Below, one piece after another: positions 33,268-40,951 of a stretch of 43,488 nt of DNA (within the stretch, counting starts at the first letter, position 1; every line of letters starts with the position of its first letter). This DNA comes from Prosthecobacter gellanilyticus (lineage in GTDB: Bacteria > Verrucomicrobiota > Verrucomicrobiia > Verrucomicrobiales > Verrucomicrobiaceae), in the NCBI RefSeq assembly GCF_007992435.1, contig NZ_BKAG01000057.1:1-43488 (forward strand). The letters are read 5' to 3'. The position numbers and the translations under genes were made by a program. Under the pieces are notes generated by a model that saw only the letters and a list, made by a program, of their open reading frames with translations, searched no databases and was not told the origin of the DNA.

Positions 33268-34205
33268 CACTTGGCGGGAGTTTTGCGGGTTCGTGTGGAA
33301 AGCTGGCGATACAGGGCATCGAAACACTCAAAGCCATGGGCGAGGATCTCGTGATCACTCCAGCCCATTAGCGCCCAGCCGCGAAAGATGGCGAGCAGGC
33401 CGTGGCCTTCTTGCGTGCCGTGGCGGCCATCGCCCAGATCCGCATCGTGAATGATGGCGGCGACTTGCTGAAGCGCCGGATCCTTGAGAGCGAAGCGTTT
33501 GATCAGGGTCTCGAAAGTGCAGTCGTCCCCTTGATGACCAAACTCCACGCCGACCATGTCATAAGGCAGGGCTTCAGGATGGGCGGATGTCTCAGAGGCA
33601 AAGATAAAGGTGGCCTGAGCATCAATGAAGCGCTGGATGAGCCACGCTGATCCCACGCGATCCACCTCCGGCTTCGGACGAGTCAGCCAGACTCGGATTT
33701 GGTAGTCTTTGATGGTGAGTTTCTTAGAGGAGGCGCTCGCGGGTTCATCGCCGACACGGCGCAAGAGATCCTGCACTTCATCGCCCTTGGGGCAGTCAAA
33801 GAAGTCGATCTGGCGCACGGCTTGATAGCGAGAGGCGATCTTCTCCACCTCCTCAGGACTTGCCTTGGGCTTTTTCGCTTTCGCTGGCAGCAGAGGACGA
33901 ATGGTTTCCAAAATCTCTGCATAGTCCGCCGCCCGGGCTTCCTGAAACATCTGGATCAATTCGGCATCGCTGATGCCGTCCACGTCTTGAGAACGCACGA
34001 GGGTGGCATTGCCTCCCTGCTCTCGCACACGCTGAGCCAGCCACTGGAAGCTCTCATAGAGCTCGGGACGGTCTGGCAGCACGGAAGCTGCAGTCTTCAA
34101 AGACACTGCGCCGAGCCGTTTGAGCTGACGCCATAGGGACAAGCGGAGTGCGCCGCTGTTGGGCGGCAGGCTGTGCAGGAGCAGGAGCCAGGGGAGTTTC
34201 GTCAT
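33267..34205 (-). CDS. chrB: Chromate resistance protein ChrB
   Basis: Two-part protein that in known cases acts as a chromate-responsive regulator or helper of ChrA. It has 312 residues from the ATG at 34205; a GTG three codons further upstream is less likely. The N-terminal half has the ChrB-N pattern (LLLLHSLPPNSGALRLSLWR, cut here). The C-terminal ChrB domain contains WLTRPKPEVDRVGSAWLIQRFID and FGHQGDDCTFETLI. The start codon touches a perfect 20-base palindrome, a likely operator. It overlaps chrA by one base. Confidence 0.92.
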   Translation of the reverse strand: MTKLPWLLLLHSLPPNSGALRLSLWRQLKRLGAVSLKTAASVLPDRPELYESFQWLAQRVREQGGNATLVRSQDVDGISDAELIQMFQEARAADYAEILETIRPLLPAKAKKPKASPEEVEKIASRYQAVRQIDFFDCPKGDEVQDLLRRVGDEPASASSKKLTIKDYQIRVWLTRPKPEVDRVGSAWLIQRFIDAQATFIFASETSAHPEALPYDMVGVEFGHQGDDCTFETLIKRFALKDPALQQVAAIIHDADLGDGRHGTQEGHGLLAIFRGWALMGWSDHEILAHGFECFDALYRQLSTRTRKTPAK

Positions 34206-34224
34206 TTGTAACACTTGTTACAAA
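34205..34224. promoter_or_regulatory. Perfect palindrome touching the chrB start, candidate operator
   Basis: TTTGTAAC at 34205-34212, ACTT, then GTTACAAA at 34217-34224: an 8-bp perfect dyad with a four-base centre. On the minus strand it lies directly before ATG, where bound protein would block initiation. ChrB itself or a small regulator could bind it. Confidence 0.65.
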
Positions 34225-34247
34225 CAAGAAACAAACGTTGCAAGAGT

Positions 34248-34352
34248 AAGTTTTTGACGTGGCAGAGGTTCGCAAGCTGTCTCAGAAAGACAGTTTCAAG
34301 CCTGAACCACTTGGGCTCTTTAGACACGCATCCAACGCCAAGTTTTGACGTG
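34248..34352. repeat. Direct repeat pair flanking a hairpin between GH130 and chrB genes
   Basis: AAGTTTTTGACGTG at 34248-34261 and AAGTTTTGACGTG at 34340-34352 are near-identical. Between them CTGTCT (34277-34282) pairs with AGACAG (34288-34293). The gap separates the GH130 stop from the chrB start. The hairpin could be a terminator and the repeats binding sites. Confidence 0.45.
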
Positions 34353-34363
34353 TTGAGACGGCT

Positions 34364-35851
34364 TCACGCAGTCGCGACTTCGGGAGGGCTGTTGTCCTCC
34401 AGAAGCGCTGCCAGCAGATCCGCGATAGGCAGAGACACGATGGCCGTGGCTTTGTCACTCATGGCATAGGGGAGGATGAGCTGACCGCCATGGACGAGGG
34501 AGCCACAACTATACACCACGTTAGGCACGTAGCCTTCACGCTCCACGCCCTCCGGGCAAAGCAAAGGGTGGCGCAGGCGACCGATAACGCGGGTAGGATC
34601 ATCCAGATCCAGCAGCACGGCACCGATGCAATATTTGCGCATGGGACCGACACCGTGGGTGATGACCAGCCATCCTGCATCGGTCTCGATGGGCGAACCG
34701 CAATTGCCGAGCTTCACGGATTCCCAGGTCTCCGCAGGACGCAGGATGAGATGCGGGTCGGCCCAGTGGTGCGAATTGTCGCTGAACATGACGAAGAGGT
34801 TTTCATCATCCTGGCGGGAGAGCATGACATAACGGCCGCGGATCCGGCGCGGGAAGAGGGCCATGCCTTTGTTCTGGACGGCGGTGCCATTGAGAGTGAG
34901 CACGCGGAAGTGCAGGAAGTCCTTTGTCTCGATGAACTGCGGGAGGATGGCCCGGCCATTGTAGGCGGTGTAGGTGGCACAGTAGGTCACGGTGCCGTCA
35001 TCATCCACAAAGCGCACGAACCGGGCATCCTCGATGCCATTGCTCTCGTTTTGAGAAACCGGAAAAAGGATGCGCTCACTGACGGCGAGCTTGGAAGAAA
35101 AACACAGCTCATAGTTGGAGTCGGCAAGCCACTGCACACACTCCAGAGTGCGGCGGCTCTCATGGGAGAGCGGCAGGCTTTCACGACGCACGCTGGCGAC
35201 GCGGGCAGCGAGCTCGCTGCGGGAGAAATCGTCGGCCAGTATGTCCATGACCGAGGCCGTGCATTCGTTGTCAAAGCCCATCTCATGAAGCTTCACGATG
35301 AAGCGCTTCTTCCGATAAGTAGGGTTTGGCAGCACCTCAGGGAGACTGACGTAACGCGAGACCGGCACGAGTGTGATGTGCCCGTCAGGCGAGATCGAGC
35401 CCTCACGAAACTCAATGGAGGAAATGTGTCCCTCACCCGTGGCGCGGAGACTCATGATGAAGCGCAGGCCGCCTTCAGGCACGCCGCTTTGATCAGGATG
35501 CGAGACGATGGAGGGATTGAAGAGGGCCGCAGCCTCCAGTGAGTATTCACCACTGAAGATGGCGCCGATAAGGAGCTGCCGCGAACGTGTGAGCGGCCGC
35601 TGGGTGAAGATCTCTGACTGCACTTTGGCAAAGTGGCTCATGAGCACGGGCTCAATGTCCAGATGACGGCTGTCGAAGTCCGCGTGCACGGCGGCGAGCT
35701 CAGTCTCCACCTCCTCCTCAGTCAGCGCGAGCGCACGGCCGATGATGGTGGCGAGGCGCTGCGGATTGGAGGGGATGAACGGGCGGATGATGACGCGCGC
35801 GCTCTCCGGCTGCAGCATGATGTGATGGCGGCGAAGGGCGAGGCAGGTCAT
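34364..35851 (-). CDS. GH130-family glycoside phosphorylase/hydrolase-like protein, long form
   Basis: Five-bladed beta-propeller enzyme family acting on mannosides (phosphorylases of beta-1,4- and beta-1,2-mannosides, and beta-1,2-mannosidases). It has 495 residues, longer than the usual 300-350 because of about 200 extra N-terminal residues. The catalytic segment is GIEDARFV with D275 as proposed acid. Later phrases (GNCGSPIETDAGWLVITHG, KYCIGAVLLDLDDP and PNVVYSCG) are family-typical. It has no signal peptide, so it is cytoplasmic. The start overlaps the GT4-fusion stop by four bases (ATGA). Whether it hydrolyses or phosphorolyses cannot be read from sequence. Confidence 0.85.
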   Translation of the reverse strand: MTCLALRRHHIMLQPESARVIIRPFIPSNPQRLATIIGRALALTEEEVETELAAVHADFDSRHLDIEPVLMSHFAKVQSEIFTQRPLTRSRQLLIGAIFSGEYSLEAAALFNPSIVSHPDQSGVPEGGLRFIMSLRATGEGHISSIEFREGSISPDGHITLVPVSRYVSLPEVLPNPTYRKKRFIVKLHEMGFDNECTASVMDILADDFSRSELAARVASVRRESLPLSHESRRTLECVQWLADSNYELCFSSKLAVSERILFPVSQNESNGIEDARFVRFVDDDGTVTYCATYTAYNGRAILPQFIETKDFLHFRVLTLNGTAVQNKGMALFPRRIRGRYVMLSRQDDENLFVMFSDNSHHWADPHLILRPAETWESVKLGNCGSPIETDAGWLVITHGVGPMRKYCIGAVLLDLDDPTRVIGRLRHPLLCPEGVEREGYVPNVVYSCGSLVHGGQLILPYAMSDKATAIVSLPIADLLAALLEDNSPPEVATA

Positions 35852-38118
35852 ACGCGGGCGGGAAGCGGATACTGGGCAAGGGTCATCTCAGCGAGAGCGA
35901 TGTGGAAGGCGAGGGTGGACTCCGCGCCCTGATTTTGATTCACGCGATCAGGGTGCAGCCCATCAGCACAGCCACCGGTGGCAGCATCATAAAGAGGCAG
36001 CCCCAGGTCATTGCGACCGAGGAACCACTCAAAGGCACGCCGCGCCTCACGTGACCAGACTGCATCGTTGGTTAGCTGATATGCCGTCACACAAGCCGAG
36101 ACCATGGCCTGGGCCTCGACAGGCTGCTGGTCAAAATGGGCACGGGCGCCGTCACGAATGCAGAAGCCCTCGCTGCCGATGGGCCTGAAACTGCCATTCG
36201 GCGTTTTTTGGATGGAGACGAGCCAGGTCAATGACTTCAGGCCGGCATCCAGGGCTTCCTCATTTTGCAGAGCCTGGCCGGAAATCATGAGGGCCTGGCT
36301 GAGACGGGCATTGTCATAGGTGGCACCGGGCTCAAACCACGGCCAGTCGTCACTAGCGCATCCCTTCCATAGCCGGAGAAGATCGCCGGTCAGCACCTCG
36401 CGCGCAGCTTTGGCAGCGCTGTTGTCCGGAAACTGGCTCAGATACTCATGAATGCCCAGCAATGTGAAGGCCCATGCGCGCGGAGAGGTGAAGCCCTCCA
36501 CACTCGCCAACCCGACATCGAAAATCTGGGCGCAGAGCGCGCGATGACCTTCATTGCGCGCGCGTGCCGCACCCAGCCCTGCGGCCCAGATGCCACGGCC
36601 ATGACTGTCCTCGCTGCCCGCCGTCTCCAGCCACTGCCGGTCAAAGCTCATGAAGTTACGGAAGCGTCCGCTTTCGCGGTCGAGCGCCGCGGAGAGAAAC
36701 GCCAGATAGCTTGTGGAAAGATCATCCAGAGCACCGACAGGCTGGCTGCCGCCGATGTTGTCCCGCAAACAGCAAAGAATGAATCCGCGAGCATTGTCGT
36801 CCGTGCAGTAACCATGCTGGAAATCAGGCACGGTATAAAGGGCATGCTGAAAGATGCCGGTGCTGTCCGTCATGTGTCTCAAGTGATCCAGTTTGAGACG
36901 TGGCAGCTCGGCCTTGTGCCCCACGGTCCAGCCTGCAAAGGCCGTGCGTGAAGGCACGCGGTAATCCGCGCGGGCGTGCTGGAAGACCTCCATGTACTGC
37001 TTTGCCACGGCTGACCAGATCATCTCCCGCCCGGCATGCCAGGCGGCCTTCTGCGTCCTGAGCATCAGCCCCGGACGCTCCAGATACTCACAAACTGCTC
37101 CTGTGATGGCTTCCGGCTGGCTGAAGGGCACCAGGATGCCGCGCCCCTCCGCCAGGAGTTCCTCGGCGTGCCAATAGTGAGTGGAAACCACTGCGCGTCC
37201 CGCACCAAACACCTGGGCCAACGTGCCTGATGTGATCTGCTCCCGGTTCAAGTAGGGCGTCACATAAATGTCCGTGGCACTGATGAACTCCTGCAGGTCT
37301 CCAGGAGATACAAAGCGGTTGTCAAAGATCACGTGATCCTTCACTCCGTTTTCCTCCGCCAGCCATTCCAGGCTGCTGCGGTAGCGCTCTCCCTCACGGG
37401 CCAGCAGATGCGGGTGCGTGGCCCCCAGCACAATATAAAGCGCCTCGGGATGCCGCCGGACGATGCCCGGCAGCGCCTGGATCGCGGTTTCGATCCCCTT
37501 CCCCGGACCGATCAGGCCGAAGGTCAGCAGCACTGTGCGCCCGGCGATGCCGAACTGCGCCTTCGCCGCCTCCGTGCCGCCAAAAGGCACATCCGGGATG
37601 CCATGCGGGATCACATGGATCTTCGACTTCGGCGCCCCATACGTCTCTTGCAGGATCTCTGCCCCCTTCCGGGCCATGACCACCAGCCGGTCGCTGCGGC
37701 GGATGATCTCGTCCATGACCTTGCGCTGGGCGGTGCCTGGTTCGCGCAGGACCGTGTGCAGGGTGGTCACCACTGGCATGCGCACCTCTTTAAGAAGTGC
37801 CAGCAGATGGCTGCCCGCCGGGCCACCATAAATGCCGAACTCATGCTGCACACAGAGCACGCCGGTGTTGTTAAAATTCAGGTAGTCCGCCGCACGCCGG
37901 TAGGAATCGATGTCCTTCTCCAGCAGCTCGAACCGCACTTCCTGCGGGTAGTTATAACCCTCCGCCTGATCATTCACCGCCCCCACGTAGCATTCCGCCT
38001 CCGGAACTGCAGTGCTGACAGCTTCACACAGATCCCGTGTGAAGGTTGCGATTCCGCAACGACGGGGAACATAGTCCCCGAGGAAAGCCACCCGTCTTAA
38101 TGACGGCTGACTGCTCAC
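35848..38118 (-). CDS. Glycosyltransferase family 4 fused to an (alpha/alpha)6-type domain
   Basis: 756-residue two-domain cytoplasmic protein. Residues about 1-385 are a GT-B glycosyltransferase of GT4: RVAFLGDYVPRRCGIATF at the N-terminus, HGIPD at 172-176, TFGLIGPGKGIETAI near 200-214, and the donor-site loop E293-QITSGTL. The usual second Glu of the EX7E motif is not at the expected place. Residues about 400-756 are a helical barrel-like domain with TDDNAR (439-444), DWPWFE (591-596), YDNARL and QPVEA, resembling six-hairpin glycosidases. The last four bases overlap the GH130 gene. The product is unknown; a mannose-containing glycan or glycoside is inferred from the GH130 partner. Confidence 0.85.
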   Translation of the reverse strand: MSSQPSLRRVAFLGDYVPRRCGIATFTRDLCEAVSTAVPEAECYVGAVNDQAEGYNYPQEVRFELLEKDIDSYRRAADYLNFNNTGVLCVQHEFGIYGGPAGSHLLALLKEVRMPVVTTLHTVLREPGTAQRKVMDEIIRRSDRLVVMARKGAEILQETYGAPKSKIHVIPHGIPDVPFGGTEAAKAQFGIAGRTVLLTFGLIGPGKGIETAIQALPGIVRRHPEALYIVLGATHPHLLAREGERYRSSLEWLAEENGVKDHVIFDNRFVSPGDLQEFISATDIYVTPYLNREQITSGTLAQVFGAGRAVVSTHYWHAEELLAEGRGILVPFSQPEAITGAVCEYLERPGLMLRTQKAAWHAGREMIWSAVAKQYMEVFQHARADYRVPSRTAFAGWTVGHKAELPRLKLDHLRHMTDSTGIFQHALYTVPDFQHGYCTDDNARGFILCCLRDNIGGSQPVGALDDLSTSYLAFLSAALDRESGRFRNFMSFDRQWLETAGSEDSHGRGIWAAGLGAARARNEGHRALCAQIFDVGLASVEGFTSPRAWAFTLLGIHEYLSQFPDNSAAKAAREVLTGDLLRLWKGCASDDWPWFEPGATYDNARLSQALMISGQALQNEEALDAGLKSLTWLVSIQKTPNGSFRPIGSEGFCIRDGARAHFDQQPVEAQAMVSACVTAYQLTNDAVWSREARRAFEWFLGRNDLGLPLYDAATGGCADGLHPDRVNQNQGAESTLAFHIALAEMTLAQYPLPARV

Positions 38119-38277
38119 GAGCCGAAGCTCCGGTAAATTAGCATAAGACAGCAGACAGCCCGCCCAGGGAATAGCAACCGGTCATTTGCACACTATCCGA
38201 GGCGTGAAGCGTGCCAAGGCGCGCTCTTAACAGACCTGGCCCCGGAAAACCTTTTGTCCGACTTATTGACAGACTGT

Positions 38278-38305
38278 TTGACAGGCGGGGGAAGACGTCT
38301 ACTAT
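38278..38305 (+). promoter_or_regulatory. Sigma-70-like promoter of rplI
   Basis: TTGACA at 38278-38283 and TACTAT at 38300-38305, 16 bases apart, place the transcription start about 28 bases before the rplI ATG. A second TTGACA lies at 38266-38271. The rest of the 38119-38339 gap shows no gene. Confidence 0.65.
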
Positions 38306-38339
38306 CGCCCCCCCTCGCCCGTGCTGGGCGCATACTTTT

Positions 38340-38840
38340 ATGGCAAACGTCGAAGTCATCCTCAAAGAAAAAATCAAAGGTCTCGGAGCCGAGGCCGATG
38401 TCGTCAAAGTGAAGCGTGGCTACGCTCGCAATTTCCTGGTCCCTCAGGGCAAGGCCTTCGAGGCCAGCTCTGGCAACCTGCGGAATCTCAACCACCTGAA
38501 GGCAGCCCGCGCCGAGCGTGAGGCTAAAGAACTCCAGGAAGCTGAGAAGATCGCTTCCAAGCTGAAGAAGCTGAAGCTCAAGCTGACCCTCCAGACCGGT
38601 CAGGCTGGCAAGGCTTTCGGTTCCATCACCAACATGGATATCGCCAAGGCAGTGCTTGAGAGCTCCGCGAAGGTGGAACTGGACCGTCACCAGATCCAGC
38701 TCGACAAGCCAATCAAGAACACCGGCACCTTTGAAGTGCCTGTGAAGCTTCACGGCGACGTGAACTGCTTCCTGAAGGTCACCGTCACCGCCGCTGACGG
38801 CGAAGGCGCGACTGAAGAAGCCGCTGACAGCGAAGATTAA
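38340..38840 (+). CDS. rplI: 50S ribosomal protein L9
   Basis: Large-subunit protein of 166 residues. The N-terminal domain starts MANVEVILKEKIKGLG. The connecting helix is Lys/Ala/Glu-rich (about residues 45-75). The C-terminal domain carries GKAFGSIT and ends in an acidic tail (ATEEAADSED) that is longer than in E. coli. The ATG at 38340 follows the predicted promoter. rplI stands alone here, not with rpsF/rpsR. A rho-independent terminator follows. Confidence 0.97.
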   Translation: MANVEVILKEKIKGLGAEADVVKVKRGYARNFLVPQGKAFEASSGNLRNLNHLKAARAEREAKELQEAEKIASKLKKLKLKLTLQTGQAGKAFGSITNMDIAKAVLESSAKVELDRHQIQLDKPIKNTGTFEVPVKLHGDVNCFLKVTVTAADGEGATEEAADSED

Positions 38841-38860
38841 TCTTCCATTTCCTCTTTTCC

Positions 38861-38896
38861 AAAAAGCCGCCTCCTTCACGGGATGCGGTTTTTTGT
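38861..38896 (+). terminator. Rho-independent terminator of rplI
   Basis: AAAAAGCCGC (38861-38870) pairs with GCGGTTTTTT (38885-38894) around a 14-base loop, with one bulged G, and ends in a T-run. Confidence 0.75.
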
Positions 38897-38906
38897 TTGG
38901 GATTCG

Positions 38907-38941
38907 GTTCGCGGTTCAGCGTTCTCGGTTCACAGTTCCCT
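38907..38941 (+). repeat. Heptanucleotide-period repeat with GTTC core
   Basis: Five consecutive 7-base units each starting GTTC: GTTCGCG, GTTCAGC, GTTCTCG, GTTCACA, GTTCCCT. It sits between the rplI terminator and the CDGSH start. The core resembles the arms of the array at 23196-23380. Confidence 0.6.
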
Positions 38942-38968
38942 GCATTCGAATCTCCAACATCACCCGCC

Positions 38969-39211
38969 ATGTCCGACCTGCCCAAAGTTTATGACAACAA
39001 GCCCTGTGTCCTGGAACTGGAAGCGGGTGACCACTGGTGGTGCGCCTGTGGATTGAGCGGACATCAGCCGATGTGTGATGGATCGCACAAAGGCACGGGA
39101 CTAGGCCCGAAGAAGTTCACGCTCACGGAGCCGAAGAAGGTCTGGCTGTGCAACTGCAAGCACACGAAGACCCCGCCCTTCTGCGATGGGTCTCACAAGA
39201 CGCTCGGCTGA
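38969..39211 (+). CDS. Double CDGSH iron-sulfur protein
   Basis: 80 residues, two CDGSH-type zinc-finger-like motifs that each bind a 2Fe-2S cluster with three Cys and one His. First: C25, C27, C36, H40. Second: C61, C63, C72, H76. This is the bacterial tandem mitoNEET-like type, a cytoplasmic redox or cluster-transfer protein. The start at 38969 avoids a 24-residue extension that runs through the heptad repeat. No obvious operon partner; the ACP gene converges on its end. Confidence 0.93.
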   Translation: MSDLPKVYDNKPCVLELEAGDHWWCACGLSGHQPMCDGSHKGTGLGPKKFTLTEPKKVWLCNCKHTKTPPFCDGSHKTLG

Positions 39212-39234
39212 AGTGTCAGCCTTGAGCGCAGCCA

Positions 39235-39486
39235 TCATGCGGTGCCGGCTTGATTCACCAGAGAGGCTATGGCGGCTGGAGTGGTGAAGTGCTCACGTTT
39301 CACCATGATGGGGGGGATGGTGACGGCAAAGGTGCTCTCGAGATGAAGCATGAGCTGCATGGTGGCGAGGGAGTCCAACCCCAGCGCAAAGAGGTCGCTG
39401 TCAGCGCGCACTTCCTCCTCGATGTCGAGGATGTGATGCTCCTCCATGAGTGTGATGATGGACTGGGCGGTGATGGCAAGAGGCAT
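39235..39486 (-). CDS. Orphan acyl/peptidyl carrier protein
   Basis: 83-residue four-helix carrier protein. The phosphopantetheine attachment serine is S39 in LGLDSLATMQL. It is not the usual AcpP (no fatty-acid-synthesis neighbours), and its sequence is closer to free-standing carrier proteins of special pathways such as DltC or small polyketide systems. Partner enzymes are not in the window. It diverges from the exbB operon and converges on the CDGSH gene. The start at 39486 (MPLAITAQSI) follows a pyrimidine-rich leader. Confidence 0.85.
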   Translation of the reverse strand: MPLAITAQSIITLMEEHHILDIEEEVRADSDLFALGLDSLATMQLMLHLESTFAVTIPPIMVKREHFTTPAAIASLVNQAGTA

Positions 39487-39558
39487 GAGCAGATGACAGA
39501 AAAAGCTGGGAGCAGGAAAAACAACGCCTGCCGGGGCCGTCAAGGACTGTGTGATTTC

Positions 39559-39586
39559 TTGCAAGCCTGCCCCGAACGCCTACTGT
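39559..39586 (+). promoter_or_regulatory. Candidate promoter of exbB with a very short leader
   Basis: TTGCAA at 39559-39564 and TACTGT at 39581-39586 with 16-base spacing. The predicted transcription start is about 39593, only a few bases before the exbB ATG at 39596, so the mRNA would be nearly leaderless. Confidence 0.45.
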
Positions 39587-39595
39587 CGCCCCCAC

Positions 39596-40426
39596 ATGCC
39601 CTCCCGAAACTTCTCCGCTTTGGCCCTGATCGCGCTTTTCTTTGTCTGGATGACCTCCGGGGTGATGGCCCAAGCGCCTAAAGGGACTCCAGCCACAGGC
39701 GCGCCGGCAGCTGCGGCGAGCAGTGCGGCACCGGCGGAAGAAAATCCATATGCGGCGGCACTGACGCTGGAAGGTTTCGTGCAGCGCACGGGCGTGATGG
39801 CCTATCCGTTGATTGCGTTGTCGATGATCACGGCCTTCTTCATTGTGCTCTTCACCTTCACGGTGCGCCAGGGCACGGTGGTGAGTGATGCCTTCATGAA
39901 CAGCGCGGATGCACTGATCCGCAAACAGGACTATCTGGGTTTGCTCGCGGTGTGCAACCGCCGCAATGAGTGCATCGCGCGCATCACGGCGAAGACACTG
40001 GACTTTGCGACACGCAACCCAACGGCGAGCTTTGAAGAAGTGAAGGAAGTGACCGAGGCGGAAGGCAATCGTCAGTCGAGCCTGATGCTGGCACGCATCG
40101 CCTACCTCGGTGACGTGGGTGCGGTGGCGCCGATGCTGGGATTGCTGGGCACCACGCTGGGGATGATCACGACCTTCCATGAGATCTCCGCCACGGAGTA
40201 TGGTGGCAGCAACCAGCTCGGTCTGGCGCAGGGTGTGTCCGAGGCGCTCTTCTGCACCGCGAGCGGTCTCGCGATCGGCATCCCGGCGCTGATTTTTTAC
40301 TCCATCTTCCGTGGCAAGGTGAACCGCCTGATCTCCGAGATGGAAGCGGCCACCACGCACATCATGGCGCTGCTGGCGGTGCAGTACAAGCGGGCAGCCC
40401 GTGCGGCAGCCGGCCGCCCTGAGTGA
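39596..40426 (+). CDS. exbB: MotA/TolQ/ExbB proton-channel protein
   Basis: Inner-membrane subunit that uses the proton gradient with ExbD to power outer-membrane processes. It has 276 residues. A signal-like or first hydrophobic segment (1-25) and a Pro/Ala-rich stretch precede TM helices at about 66-90, 168-194 and 214-238. The conserved region PMLGLLGTTLGMITTF and ASGLAIGIPALIFY are typical. The exbD gene begins 27 bases downstream and a TPR gene follows, giving a three-gene operon. Confidence 0.92.
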   Translation: MPSRNFSALALIALFFVWMTSGVMAQAPKGTPATGAPAAAASSAAPAEENPYAAALTLEGFVQRTGVMAYPLIALSMITAFFIVLFTFTVRQGTVVSDAFMNSADALIRKQDYLGLLAVCNRRNECIARITAKTLDFATRNPTASFEEVKEVTEAEGNRQSSLMLARIAYLGDVGAVAPMLGLLGTTLGMITTFHEISATEYGGSNQLGLAQGVSEALFCTASGLAIGIPALIFYSIFRGKVNRLISEMEAATTHIMALLAVQYKRAARAAAGRPE

Positions 40427-40453
40427 TCGTGATCTTCCTCTGAAGCATCCACC

Positions 40454-40891
40454 ATGAACTTTCGCAAACAACACTCCATCGAGCCCACGCCCATGCAGCT
40501 CGCGCCGCTGGTGGACGTGCTCTTCCTGCTGGTGATCTTCTTTGCCGTGACCTCGCACTACGCGAAGAACGAGCAGGTCATGGACATCAGCGTGCCTGCC
40601 GCTGAGGAAGGTAAAGAAAAAGAGTCCCGCAATGTGGGTGAGATCATCATCAACATCAAAACCGAGGGCGAGATCATCGTGAACGGTGCGCAGCTCACCG
40701 AGGATGAACTCCTGGCGAAGCTGAAGAACATCGTGACCGTTTTCAAAGACCAGGCCGTGATCCTGCGAGGTGATGAGGTCGTGGACTACAAGCACGTGAT
40801 CCGCGTGCTGGACACCTGCCAGAAGGCGGGAATCTGGAACATCGCCTTTGCCACCCGCAGACCTGAAGCTGAAGCTCCGAAAAAGCCGTGA
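40454..40891 (+). CDS. exbD: ExbD/TolR biopolymer transport protein
   Basis: 145 residues with one membrane helix (about 17-36). D21 in APLVDVLFLLVIFF is the expected proton-carrying residue. The periplasmic domain ends in VIRVLDTCQKAGIWNIAFAT, as usual. It works with ExbB. It lies between exbB and the TPR gene with short gaps, so it is cotranscribed. A Lys/Glu-rich segment follows the helix (about residues 50-60). Confidence 0.93.
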   Translation: MNFRKQHSIEPTPMQLAPLVDVLFLLVIFFAVTSHYAKNEQVMDISVPAAEEGKEKESRNVGEIIINIKTEGEIIVNGAQLTEDELLAKLKNIVTVFKDQAVILRGDEVVDYKHVIRVLDTCQKAGIWNIAFATRRPEAEAPKKP

Positions 40892-40951
40892 AGTGACATG
40901 AGCCACCGCACGTCCCACCTTTCTCCCCAGCCCCGTCTTTCCTTTTACATC

